Shown: piece by piece, positions 1 to 7,630 of the stretch
How positions within the stretch are numbered: position 1 is the stretch's first letter
Layout: each line of letters opens with the position of its first letter
Source of the DNA: JABWBD01 sp040768665
GTDB taxonomy: Bacteria > Planctomycetota > Planctomycetia > Pirellulales > Thermoguttaceae
Reading direction: 5' to 3'
DNA: 12,929 nucleotides
NCBI GenBank assembly: GCA_040768665.1
Contig: JAXGMN010000112.1
Span: forward strand, 1 to 12,929
The notes under the pieces: model-generated
Databases searched by the model: none
What the model was told of the DNA's origin: nothing
Seen by the model: the letters and a program-made list of their open reading frames with translations, nothing else
Position numbers and translations under genes: made by a program

Positions 1-213
1 GTCAATTATCAATCTAATCATTCGGAACGCCAGCTAGCGAAGAGCAAGTCGGCCGCGCCGAGGCGGAACTTGGCATACGTATCGGCTGGAGCCTGGGGCG
101 ATTCGGCAATTCTTGCCTCAGGATGGTGAATGTCCTTGTCCTGTACTACAATGCGCCGACCGGCTGCCAATCGCTGGCGGCAAGAAGAGAAGTCGTGCCG
201 CGAGGCAAGAATC

Positions 214-735
214 ATGACCGAGAACGAAATCGCTCAGCTTCAGGATCTCACGGAAAAACGCCGCTGGCGCGACGTCGCCAGGATTCTTGAGCCGCAGGTT
301 CGTCGCAAACTGAATGGTGCACTCTTTCCAGTCTTTTTACCTTTGCTCACGGTCAAGGAGTACGCGATATACAAGAACGCGATCACAATTGTCGGCAAGA
401 TGCGCACCCCACCGACGGCTGCGTTCGACGCAATCCTGAGCGCTTGGCAGTCCACCTGGAGCGGTCCTTGTCCCCAATGTACCGATGAGGCCCTGAAAGC
501 GTTATTGGCATTGGACCCCACAAATCCCAGCATCGTCGACGAAATTAAGCGATGTCTGGCCGTCGATAACTACCAGATTCACAAGGCGTGCGCAACAGCT
601 CTCATGTCAATGCACAGTGCCGAAGCCCGGCACGTGCTGGAGCGGTTCGAATCGTATTTGCCGCGTCAATATACGGAAAAGCTAATGGTTGACCTGCTCG
701 AGAAGATCCGTGATCACCTGGCGGCAAAACCATAG
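214..735 (+). CDS. Hypothetical protein, HEAT-repeat-like helical protein
   Basis: This is a 173-residue predicted soluble protein with no signal peptide or membrane segment. I chose the ATG at 214 because a GAGG Shine-Dalgarno sits 8 nt upstream and the protein then begins MTENEIAQLQ. An in-frame ATG at 130 would add 28 residues of non-conserved, basic sequence. The chain is almost wholly helical in character. The spacing of segments such as TVKEYAIYKNAITIVGKM, TDEALKALLAL and YQIHKACATALMSM suggests three or four degenerate HEAT/ARM-like helical pairs between residues 45 and 150. Such folds usually serve as protein-binding scaffolds. I do not recognise a named family. It stands alone and converges on the dus gene, so its context gives no function. 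Confidence 0.6.
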   Translation: MTENEIAQLQDLTEKRRWRDVARILEPQVRRKLNGALFPVFLPLLTVKEYAIYKNAITIVGKMRTPPTAAFDAILSAWQSTWSGPCPQCTDEALKALLALDPTNPSIVDEIKRCLAVDNYQIHKACATALMSMHSAEARHVLERFESYLPRQYTEKLMVDLLEKIRDHLAAKP

Positions 736-866
736 TGTGTACCGGAGTGTCGGTCGCCAGGGTTTTCGGAATTGAACGTCAACTCGCGCCACCCGGTGAT
801 GGCGGTCAGTCGGCCGTCGGCCCCCATCTCACCCCGCCCGCTTTCACTGCCCTACCGGCGACCCTA

Positions 867-1887
867 TTACCGGGACGTCGAGCCGTACCATGTCTCCAGC
901 ACGCTGCGCCACTGCTCGGGGTTGCGGGCGGCGAAAAAGCCGTCCCGGACTTGCTCGGAGTTGGGGTGAAGCCGCGAGTACTTGATGCCGAACTTCTTCA
1001 TCGAACCGAGGCAATGAGCCGGACTGTAGATTTGTTCGGCGAGGGCATAATGCTCCTCGATGACCGCGCGCTGTTCGGCAACGGTTGGCGGGGAAGGCAA
1101 GGGGAGACCTGTAAAGAGGGCCCTCGCTTGCTGGAAAATCCATGGATTGCCGATGGCGCCCCGAGCGACGGTGACGCCGTCGACGCCCGTCCGGGACATC
1201 ATGTCCCGGCAGTCCTGGGGAGTGAACAGGTCGCCGCTGCCGAACACAACGCGCTGGCCGGCATGCTGCTTCACTTCGCGCAGAAAATCCCAAGAACTCG
1301 GGCCGTCGTAGCGTTGCCGGACAGTGCGGCCGTGGACCGTGATCGCGTCGACCCCAAGAGCAAACGCACCGTCAAAAATGGCGTAGAAGCGGTCGCGGCT
1401 TTCCGAGGAATCGTCCATTCCCCGGCGCATCTTCACGGTCACGGGCACCGTCGGCGGCACGGCGTCGCGGACGCGTGCAACGATGTCCAGCGCGGTCTGC
1501 GGCTGGCTGAGGAGAAAGCCGCCTCGGCAGCGGCCCAGCACCTTCTTGACCGGGCAGCCGAAGTTGATGTCGATGGCGTCGAAGCCGGCCTCGACGAGCT
1601 TCCTGGCGGCGGGAGCGAACTGCTCGGGCTGGGCGCCCATGAGTTGCGCTCCGCTGGGCCGCTCCTCGTCGGTTGCGTGGATGAACCGTTTCGCCTTGCG
1701 GCCTTTCGTGACGTTGAGGATGAACTGGTCGAGCAGGACCTCGCAGAGCGTGTATCCGGCGCCCAGTCGCCGTGCAATCACCCGCATCGGCCAGTCACTG
1801 TAGCCGCTCAGCCGCCGCCTGAACCACCGGAAAGTCGAGGGCAAGAGGGCCAATGCAAAGAACGTCTTGAGAATGGGCCGGCGGCAT
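867..1887 (-). CDS. dus: tRNA-dihydrouridine synthase (DusB-like), N-terminus frameshifted
   Basis: This flavoenzyme reduces uridine to dihydrouridine in tRNA, using NADPH and FMN. The main frame carries the family hallmarks: LSGYSDWPMR near the N-terminus, the active-site DINFGCPVKKV (Cys about 111 in the repaired protein), VTVKMRRG, the FMN-phosphate-region motif ITVHGRT, and GVTVARGAIGNPW. In this frame the only N-terminal extension starts at TTG 1892 and reads an un-Dus-like sequence ending in FRWFRRRLSGYSD. In the next frame, ATG 1887-1885 gives 25 residues ending LALDFPVVQAA, exactly what should precede LSGYSDWPMR at the first strand of the TIM barrel. The two join if one G at about 1812-1813 is skipped, giving about 339 aa, close to DusB length. 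So there is one extra base, either an assembly error or a real frameshift. Identity of the product is firm; Dus subclass is not. Confidence 0.88.
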
Positions 1888-1914
1888 GTCAATGGGCGCG
1901 GGAATAGGGTGCTC

Positions 1915-2037
1915 GGTAACCGTTCACGCCCACGGCTGGGGACTGGTCCATTTTTCGGCCATTTCTAGTGTTTGGGCGCAAAAGCGTTGGCCCTAAAAAT
2001 GGACCAGTCCCCCTCTTCCGCCCCGGGAACGATTGCT
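1915..2037. mobile_element. MITE-like inverted-repeat element, copy 1 (diverged)
   Basis: This is a non-coding element of about 123 bp. It holds 18-bp perfect internal arms, GGGGACTGGTCCATTTTT at 1938-1955 and its reverse complement at 1995-2012. The outer ends are diverged: GGTAACCGTTCACG at 1915-1928 against CGGGAACGATTGC at 2024-2036. The heptamer GGTGCTC lies immediately outside both ends (1908-1914 and 2038-2044), as expected of a target-site duplication. Read as its reverse complement it aligns end to end with copy 2 at 7399-7521, with scattered substitutions and short indels. It encodes no protein, so it would need a transposase in trans. It lies about 20 bp upstream of the dus start and may affect that gene's expression. 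Confidence 0.75.
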
Positions 2038-2164
2038 GGTGCTCCTGTAAACCGACGTGCGAACCTGTGCATTGTACCCGCGGCGGCCAAAGAATGTGCG
2101 GCGCTGGCTATCGCGTGGCGAGATGGAGCCGCTGGCGAGATTTCGAGCCCAGTTGCGTCCGCCT

Positions 2165-3617
2165 TCAGAGGACGGGGCAGGTGTCGAACCATTGGCGGCC
2201 CTGGCGATGCATCCACTCGTTGGACGTCGGCGGCCCCCAGCCACCCTCCTCGTAGAGGGCAAGTTCCGGCGGCCCAGGGCGGTCCCAGACCGCCTGAATC
2301 GGATCGATAATGCCCCAGGCCAGTTCGACCTCGTCGGATCGGGCGAAGAGACTTGCGTCGCCGTGCATCACGTCAAGCAGGAGCCGCTGGTACGAATCGG
2401 GAATTCCGGTGGCGAACTTCTGGCGGAAGCGGAAATCGAGGTCGGTCATACGCAACTGCATGCCGGCGTCGGGGACCTTGGTAAGGAAGTGCAACTGGAC
2501 CCCTTCAGCCGGCTGGATCTGTAGAACCAGCCGGTTGGCTTCCTGGACGTTCCTCGCCCCTTCCGGGAACATCATGTGCGGCGGCTCACGAAACTGAATG
2601 ACGACTTGCGTGGTCCGGCATGACATCGCCTTTCCACTGCGGAGATAAAACGGCACGCCTTGCCAGCGCCAGTTGTCGACGTGGAGCTTGACGACACCAA
2701 AAGTCGGTGTGTGGCTGCCCGGGCCGACGTTCGGTTCGTCGCGGTACTTTCGGTACTGCCCACGAATGGTGTTGGCGGCGACGTCTTCCGGCCGCATGGG
2801 ACGAATCGCACGGAGGATTTTCACCTTTTCGTCGCGGACGGCGTCGGCCTCGAAGCGGGCCGGGGCTTCCATGGCGGTCAGGGTCAGCAACTGGAGGAGG
2901 TGGTTCTGGAACATGTCGCGCAGGAGTCCGGCGGTGTCGTAATAGCCGGCGCGGTGTCCGATCGTGACCTCCTCGGCCGCCGTGATCTGCACATGATCGA
3001 TGTAGTTGCGATTCCAGATGGGTTCGAAGATGGCGTTGGCAAACCGCAGCACGAGCACGTTCTGAACCGTTTCCTTGCCGAGGTAATGGTCGATGCGGTA
3101 GACCTGCTCTTCCTCGAAAACCTCGTGGAGCCGCTTCGTTGAGCTGCCTGGCACTGGAAAGATCGACGCCGAACGGCTTTTCCACAACAATGCGGCGAAT
3201 GCCTGGCGACTGCTCGGCCATCCCTGCGCGACCGAGTCCGGCGATCGCCGGCTCGTAGAACCGCGGCGCGGTGGAAAGATAGTAGATTCGCTCCGTCCGG
3301 CCAGGGCCTTCCAGGTCGTCGAGGAAATGGCGAAGGGTGAGGAAGGCGTCGGAGTTGTCGATATCGCCCGGCTGGTAGAAGACCGAAGGGGCAAAGGTCT
3401 GCCAGGCGGCCGTGTCGAACCTGTCGCCGACGAACTGGGCCGTGGATTCCGCGAGTCGAGCCCGCCAGTCGTCGTGACTGAACGGTGTCCGGGAGAACCC
3501 GACGATGCGGGTCTCCTCGGGCAGGCGGCCCTTGCGATGCAACTCGTAGAGCGCCGGTACCAGTTTGCGGCTTGTCAGGTCGCCCGAAGCACCGAAGATC
3601 ACGATTGTGTGGGGCAT
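2165..3617 (-). CDS. zwf: Glucose-6-phosphate 1-dehydrogenase, internal frameshift
   Basis: Zwf oxidises glucose-6-phosphate to 6-phosphogluconolactone with NADP+, the entry step of the oxidative pentose-phosphate pathway. The first half (3617-3132, 162 aa) carries the nucleotide-binding FGASGDLTSRKL and EKPFG. The second half (3130-2165, 321 aa) carries the substrate site RIDHYLGKE, then RFANAIFEPIWNRNYIDHV, FQNHLLQLL and PFYLRSGKAM. The halves are in different frames. Dropping one G at 3131 joins ...SARQLNEA to LHEVFEEEQV, giving 483 aa, the normal family length. Without this the first frame runs on into non-homologous Arg/Pro-rich sequence. I chose ATG 3617 because GGAG lies 6 nt upstream; ATG 3641 would add MFKSIGET. 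The frameshift may be a sequencing error, since both halves are otherwise intact. It transcribes away from the HEPN cassette. Confidence 0.9.
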
Positions 3618-3745
3618 GGTTTCTCCGATGGATTTGAACATCGTTTAGCGGCGGTCTGAACTGGTTGTGTGCATGAGGTCGAACAGCAGCGATGCGCTAG
3701 TACTGCACTGGCAATCTGGTGGCGGGGGACGACACTAGCAGCCGG

Positions 3746-3774
3746 TTGCGGCGGAGACCCAACGGGGGTATAAT
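3746..3774 (+). promoter_or_regulatory. Sigma-70-type promoter of the HEPN cassette
   Basis: A perfect TATAAT (3769-3774) lies 17 nt after TTGCGG (3746-3751), whose first three bases match the -35 consensus. The predicted start is near 3781, about 30 nt before the HEPN ATG at 3813. It is in the divergent gap with zwf and would drive the two-gene cassette independently of the metabolic genes. Confidence 0.6.
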
Positions 3775-3812
3775 CTTACCATGCGAGTGCGATTCGGCCA
3801 CGAACTCGTCCT

Positions 3813-4229
3813 ATGGCGTTGCCCCAAGCTCCGGAAGCGAGAACATTCTACCGATCGGCCAAGCAGCGTTTTGAGGACGCGAGCTTTCTCGTGGAGGCGG
3901 CTCGCACAACTGGTGCTGTCTACCTTGCCGGATACGCGGTGGAGTGCATACTGAAGGCGATGATCCTTTCCATCTTGCCCGAGAGGCCGCGCCGAGACAT
4001 GCTGGCGGAATTCCGCGGGAGTCGCGCGCACAATTACGATTGGCTTCGTCGACAGTACTTCGAGAGCGGTGGTTATTCGTTTCCATCGGAGGTCTCGAAA
4101 GCGTTTGCTGCTGTCAATACTTGAGATACCGAGCTTCGATATCAGCCCGGCACCGTCAAGCGACGCGATGCCGACGCGTTCTTGGCTGCCGTGGCACAAA
4201 TCATTCGTTGGGCAGACGGGAGACTCTAG
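3813..4229 (+). pseudogene. HEPN-domain protein, interrupted by an in-frame TGA
   Basis: HEPN proteins are small all-helical proteins, often RNase toxins or partners of nucleotidyltransferase antitoxins. The protein opens with a family-typical helix FYRSAKQRFEDASFLVEAA and the core YLAGYAVECILKAMIL. R68-GSRA-H73 fits the Rx4-6H HEPN catalytic motif. The frame stops at TGA 4122-4124 after 103 residues. The same frame then continues for 34 codons, DTELRYQPGTVKRRDADAFL...IIRWADGRL, to a TAG at 4227-4229. This is a good HEPN C-terminus, and I would expect Trp (TGG) at the TGA, so this is probably a TGG-to-TGA nonsense change. TGA is the normal stop of other genes here, so recoding is unlikely. 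The intact product would be about 138 aa. The 103-aa product keeps the catalytic motif but loses the last helix. The next gene starts 3 nt after the TAG. Confidence 0.8.
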
Positions 4230-4232
4230 ATC

Positions 4233-4550
4233 ATGTTGGAGATACGAGGCAATATCGACGCTTCCCTTCAAGCGATAGCAGATGCCCTTGCCGGCTACGA
4301 GATGCACCATCCCCAGGCGGAAGTGACCGTTTACCGCCAGAACTCGGCATCCGTTCGGGTCCGCATCGTCAACCCGGATTTTGTCGATTTGAGCAAGGCC
4401 GATCGACATGATGCGATCTGGCAGCATTTCAAAGACCTGCCCGAAGACGTTCAAAGCCAGATCAGCCTCCTTCTCCTGCTGAGTCCGGATGAAAGGGGGG
4501 TGTCTTTCGCAAACGTCGAATTCGACAATCCGGTGCCGTCGCGACTCTAA
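4233..4550 (+). CDS. Conserved hypothetical protein paired with the HEPN gene
   Basis: This is a 105-residue soluble alpha/beta protein of unknown function. Its start, ATG 4233, lies 3 nt after the ancestral end of the HEPN frame, so the two are a tight operon. A basic beta-strand segment VTVYRQNSASVRVRIVNPDF (residues 31-50) is followed by an acidic helical part with DAIWQHFKDLPEDV and LLLLLSPDE. It ends FANVEFDNPVPSRL. I recall small planctomycete and cyanobacterial proteins with the same YRQNS-xSVRxRI and EFxxPxPSRL pattern next to HEPN genes, but no characterised function. Inference: it may be the partner or antitoxin of the HEPN protein. It shows no nucleotidyltransferase (MNT) motif, so it is not a classical HEPN-MNT antitoxin. 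The gene is intact although its HEPN partner is broken. Confidence 0.75.
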   Translation: MLEIRGNIDASLQAIADALAGYEMHHPQAEVTVYRQNSASVRVRIVNPDFVDLSKADRHDAIWQHFKDLPEDVQSQISLLLLLSPDERGVSFANVEFDNPVPSRL

Positions 4551-4560
4551 AGCAGCACAT

Positions 4561-4578
4561 CAGTCGTGGCAGTCGTGG
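4561..4578. repeat. 9-bp perfect tandem duplication
   Basis: CAGTCGTGG occurs twice head to tail in the 64-bp gap between the convergent ends of the hypothetical gene and the SDR gene. No terminator hairpin followed by a T-run is visible in this gap. Confidence 0.6.
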
Positions 4579-4614
4579 CGGGAATTCCAACGGCCGGGCG
4601 AACGCACACAACGC

Positions 4615-5400
4615 TCAGAACCAGGCCGCCGTAAAACCGCCGTCGACGTTGACGTGGGTGCCGGTGATAAAACTGCCGCCCTTGGGCGCAACCAACAGTA
4701 GCAAGGCGCCGACCAGTTCCTCGGGCTCGCCGTAGCGATGCATGGGGGTGTGGCGCATGATGCTGTCGACCCGCTTCTCGTCCAGAAGTTTGCGGTTCTG
4801 CTCGGCAGGGAAGAAACCGGGGCAGATGCAGTTGACCCGGACCCCCTTGGCGCCGAAGTCGTGGGCGATGTTGCGTGTCAGGTTCAGCACGCCGGCCTTG
4901 GAGGCGGCGTAGCCGAACACTCGGCTGAGCGGCAGGTGGCTGGTTACGCTGCCGATGTTGACGATCGAGCCGCCTCCGGCCTCCACCATGTGCTTTCCGA
5001 ATACCTGGCAGGCGAGGAATACGCCCTTGAGGTTGATGCTCATGACGAAGTCCCACTTTTCCTCGGGGTGATCGAGGAAGTCGCTGCCGTGGTTCACACC
5101 CGCACAATTGACGAGGATATCCACACGCCCGGTAATCTCGCGGGCTTTCGCCAGGACCGCCTCGATAGAGGATCGCGAGGTGACGTCGATCACCATGCCG
5201 CTGGCGGCGCAGTTCAATTCTTTGAGCTTTTCGACGCAGTTGTTGCAGGCGGGTTCGGTCACGTCGGCGACGACGACGTGGGCCCCGGCGCGGGCGAGTC
5301 CCTGGCACATGGCCGAGCCGAGCACGCCCGCGCCGCCGATGACGACGGCGACCTGGCCTTTCAGGCCGAACATTTCGTTCAAGTAGCTTTCGACGGACAT
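4615..5400 (-). CDS. SDR-family NAD(P)-dependent oxidoreductase (sugar-acid type)
   Basis: This is a classical short-chain dehydrogenase/reductase of 261 residues. The Rossmann glycine motif is GGAGVLG (residues 22-28), followed by DVT at 72-74, NCAG at 98-101 and Asn123. The catalytic residues are Ser151 (NIGSV), Tyr164 and Lys168 (YAASK), followed by the usual ICPGFF and a C-terminal TGTHVNVDGGF. The first motif residue is Ile21 rather than the common Thr. The gene lies 55 nt downstream of gnd on the same strand, so the two are probably co-transcribed. Context and overall resemblance suggest a sugar-acid oxidoreductase such as gluconate 5-dehydrogenase or a mannonate/fructuronate-type enzyme. 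The substrate cannot be read from sequence. The start at 5400 has only a weak GGTAAAG upstream; Met10 is an alternative. Confidence 0.85.
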   Translation of the reverse strand: MSVESYLNEMFGLKGQVAVVIGGAGVLGSAMCQGLARAGAHVVVADVTEPACNNCVEKLKELNCAASGMVIDVTSRSSIEAVLAKAREITGRVDILVNCAGVNHGSDFLDHPEEKWDFVMSINLKGVFLACQVFGKHMVEAGGGSIVNIGSVTSHLPLSRVFGYAASKAGVLNLTRNIAHDFGAKGVRVNCICPGFFPAEQNRKLLDEKRVDSIMRHTPMHRYGEPEELVGALLLLVAPKGGSFITGTHVNVDGGFTAAWF

Positions 5401-5455
5401 TGTTCTTTACCAATCTCTCTTGCAGTCGGATGCGTTTTGTTGGTTGAGCCGGAGC

Positions 5456-6901
5456 TTACGGCTGTTTCCGCTCGCGGATCCAGTCGGTATGAAAGGGACC
5501 TTCCCCCGGCTTGTCGACGCGGTGATAGGTGTGGGCGCCGAAGTAATCGCGCTGAGCCTGCAGCAGGTTGGCGGGCAGGCGGTCGGAGCGGTAGCCATCG
5601 TAGTAGGCCAGGGCCGTGGAGAAGGCCGGGGTCGGGATGCCCATCTGGACCGCCGTGCTGACCACGTTGCGCCAAGCCGGCTGCGCCTTTTCGACCGCCT
5701 CGCGGAAATAGGGGGCCAGAAGGAGGTTTTCGAGCTTAGGATCGGCGTCGAAAGCCTCTTTGATGCGCTGGAGAAAGACCGCACGGATGATGCAGCCGCC
5801 GCGCCAGAGGAGCGGGATCGAGCTGAAATCCAAGGGCCAGTCGTGCTCGATCGCCGCCGCCTGCATCTGCACGAAGCCTTGGGCGTAGCTGCACACTTTC
5901 GAGGCGTAGAGCGCCTGGCGGATCTGCTCGATGAACTCCTTACGGTCGCCGGAATACTTCTGACCGGAGGGGCCGGTGAGCACCTTGCTGGCACGAACCC
6001 GTGCGTCCTTGATCGCGGAGAGGCAGCGGGCGTAGACGGCCTCCGTCACCAGGGTGCTGGGCACGCCCAGGTCGAGGGCCAGTTGGCTCATCCACTTGCC
6101 GGTGCCCTTGGCGCCGGCGGTGTCGAGGATCAGGTCGACAAGGTACTTGCCGGTTTCCTCATCCTTGACGCTGAAGATGTCGCGGGTGATCTCGATGAGG
6201 TAGCTGTCCAGGTCGCCGCGGTTCCACTCGGCGAACGTGTCGTAGAGTTCCTCGTTGGTGAGGCCGAGGGCGTGCTTGAGCATCCAATAGGCTTCGCAGA
6301 TCAACTGCATGTCGCCGTACTCGATGCCGTTGTGGACCATCTTGACGTAATGGCCGGCGCCGCGCGGCCCGACCCATTCGCAGCAAGGGATGTCGTTGTT
6401 CGGGCCGACCTTGGCCGAAATGGCCTGGAAGATCGGCTTGACGATGGGCCAGGCGTCGGGGCTTCCGCCGGGCATGATGCTCGGGCCCTTCAGGGCGCCC
6501 TCTTCCCCGCCGGAGACACCGGTGCCGATGTACAACAGGCCGTTCGACTCGACATGAGCGGTACGGCGCTCGGTGTCGGCAAAGTGGGTATTGCCGCCGT
6601 CGATGATGACGTCGCCGGGCGATAGCAGCGGAATAAGGCTGTCGATGAAGGCGTCGACGGCGGGGCCGGCCTTCACCATGAGCATGACCTTGCGAGGGGC
6701 CTTGAGGTTCTCGACCAACTCGTCGAGTGAATGGCAGCCGACAAACTTCTTGCCGGCGGCCCGACCGGCCATGAACTCATCGACCTTGCTCGTCGTGCGG
6801 TTGAACACGGCCACGCTGTAGCCGCGGCTTTCGACGTTCAAGGCGAGATTCTCGCCCATCACCGCCAGACCGACCAATCCGAAATCGCACTTTTCTGCCA
6901 T
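5456..6901 (-). CDS. gnd: 6-phosphogluconate dehydrogenase, decarboxylating
   Basis: Gnd converts 6-phosphogluconate to ribulose-5-phosphate, CO2 and NADPH, the last oxidative step of the pentose-phosphate pathway. The 481-aa protein matches the long bacterial Gnd form. It has the NADP-binding GLVGLAVMGENLAL (residues 8-21) and FNRTTSKVDEF, then DGGNTHFADT (101-110). The signature GTGVSGGEEGALKGPSIMPGG spans 126-146. The catalytic segment GHYVKMVHNGIEYGDMQL holds Lys187 and Glu194, and SSIPLLWRGGCIIRA lies in the substrate-binding C-terminal domain. I chose ATG 6901 because the protein then starts directly at the first beta strand (MAEKCDFGLVGLAVMG). An upstream in-frame extension to 7003 is Arg-rich and not Gnd-like. 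The ribosome site is weak (GAGG 13 nt upstream). It heads the gnd-SDR unit. No 6-phosphogluconolactonase gene is visible in the window. Confidence 0.96.
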   Translation of the reverse strand: MAEKCDFGLVGLAVMGENLALNVESRGYSVAVFNRTTSKVDEFMAGRAAGKKFVGCHSLDELVENLKAPRKVMLMVKAGPAVDAFIDSLIPLLSPGDVIIDGGNTHFADTERRTAHVESNGLLYIGTGVSGGEEGALKGPSIMPGGSPDAWPIVKPIFQAISAKVGPNNDIPCCEWVGPRGAGHYVKMVHNGIEYGDMQLICEAYWMLKHALGLTNEELYDTFAEWNRGDLDSYLIEITRDIFSVKDEETGKYLVDLILDTAGAKGTGKWMSQLALDLGVPSTLVTEAVYARCLSAIKDARVRASKVLTGPSGQKYSGDRKEFIEQIRQALYASKVCSYAQGFVQMQAAAIEHDWPLDFSSIPLLWRGGCIIRAVFLQRIKEAFDADPKLENLLLAPYFREAVEKAQPAWRNVVSTAVQMGIPTPAFSTALAYYDGYRSDRLPANLLQAQRDYFGAHTYHRVDKPGEGPFHTDWIRERKQP

Positions 6902-7630
6902 GATAGCTGCTAGTCCTCTCGTGAAGTGAGCCTTACTGCGCCTGAAGTTGTCTCGCCAGTCCCGGAGCCACTGCCGTGCCGCTCGTTCCACCGTGTCGAG
7001 CACCCAGCGGAGCGGCTGCCCGTGAGGTGGCCGGGGGGAACAGCCTTTTGCCTCGGGGTGAGGCGGTCGCCGGTCGCTTGGGGCCTGGCGAAGCCGCGGG
7101 CGGCCTATGAAAAGCTCGCATTTTACTTCTCGGGGCGGAAACAGGCAATGAGGTGGGCAGCCGCTGGGATAGGGTGGAGGTGGAGGATGGAATCGGACGG
7201 GGCTGTGTGCTGTCGCCGCCTACGCAACGCACCAAGGGGTGTTGCATGGTGCAGTTGATACTCCTATCTCGTTTCGGGACAAGGATTTAATGGATCTTGC
7301 CAGATTGCCACCATTGAGGGGTGTGTTGCATGCGCCGCCACGGTTTCACTCGGCAGCGACGGGGCGCCACTGGCGTCATGCGGCGGGTGGCGTTGAACGT
7401 AACCGTTCACGGGGCGGAAGAGAGGGGGACAGGTCCATGTTTTCGGCCAACGTTTTTGTCGCCGAAATACGCCAACTGGCCGAAAAATGGACCAGTCCCC
7501 GATCGCCCCGTGAACGGTTACCGTTGAACGGAGGGGTGGCAGTTGCGTATAGTACGATAGTGATTGAGTGACTCGCGACAAGGAATTGCCCTGCGCCGCA
7601 TTGACGGGCGTTGTTTCGGCGCAATCGATC
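6902..7630. other. Gene-free intergenic region between gnd and the NT-HD gene
   Basis: About 730 bp separates the divergent gnd and nucleotidyltransferase-HD genes. I see no supported coding region. The open frames are Arg/Pro-rich and resemble no family. The region holds the mobile element at 7399-7521 and two copies of GTGTTGCATG or a near variant (about 7236 and 7322). The gnd promoter must lie here on the - strand, but no convincing -35/-10 pair could be chosen. Confidence 0.5.
7399..7521. mobile_element. MITE-like inverted-repeat element, copy 2, with 8-bp target-site duplication
   Basis: This is a 123-bp non-coding element with perfect 18-bp terminal inverted repeats: GTAACCGTTCACGGGGCG at 7399-7416 and its reverse complement at 7504-7521. 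An inner imperfect inverted repeat follows, GGGGACAGGTCCATG against AATGGACCAGTCCCC, continuing into TTTTCGGCCA and TGGCCGAAAA. The octamer CGTTGAAC directly abuts both ends (7391-7398 and 7522-7529), a clear target-site duplication. The whole element aligns with the reverse complement of copy 1 at 1915-2037. It lacks a transposase and would be moved in trans. The transcript could fold into one long hairpin. Confidence 0.85.

Noticed and set aside
18..215. 65-aa - strand frame at the left edge
   Set aside because: No ribosome site, no recognisable domain, and it overlaps the 5' region of the 214-735 gene. A + strand open frame at 1-129 is equally unsupported.
735..1907. Long + strand open frame (390 codons) antisense to dus
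   Set aside because: It is a GC-driven shadow. The - strand frame carries all the Dus motifs, while the + strand translation has low-complexity Ala/Gly/Arg composition and no family resemblance.
4122..4124. TGA in the HEPN gene as selenocysteine or a Trp-coding TGA
   Set aside because: No SECIS-like structure was evident. TGA is used as the terminal stop of zwf and the antiporter, so a nonsense change is simpler.
3735..4454. 239-aa - strand frame across the HEPN cassette
   Set aside because: It is the shadow of the + strand HEPN and partner genes, which have family motifs, a promoter and tight spacing.
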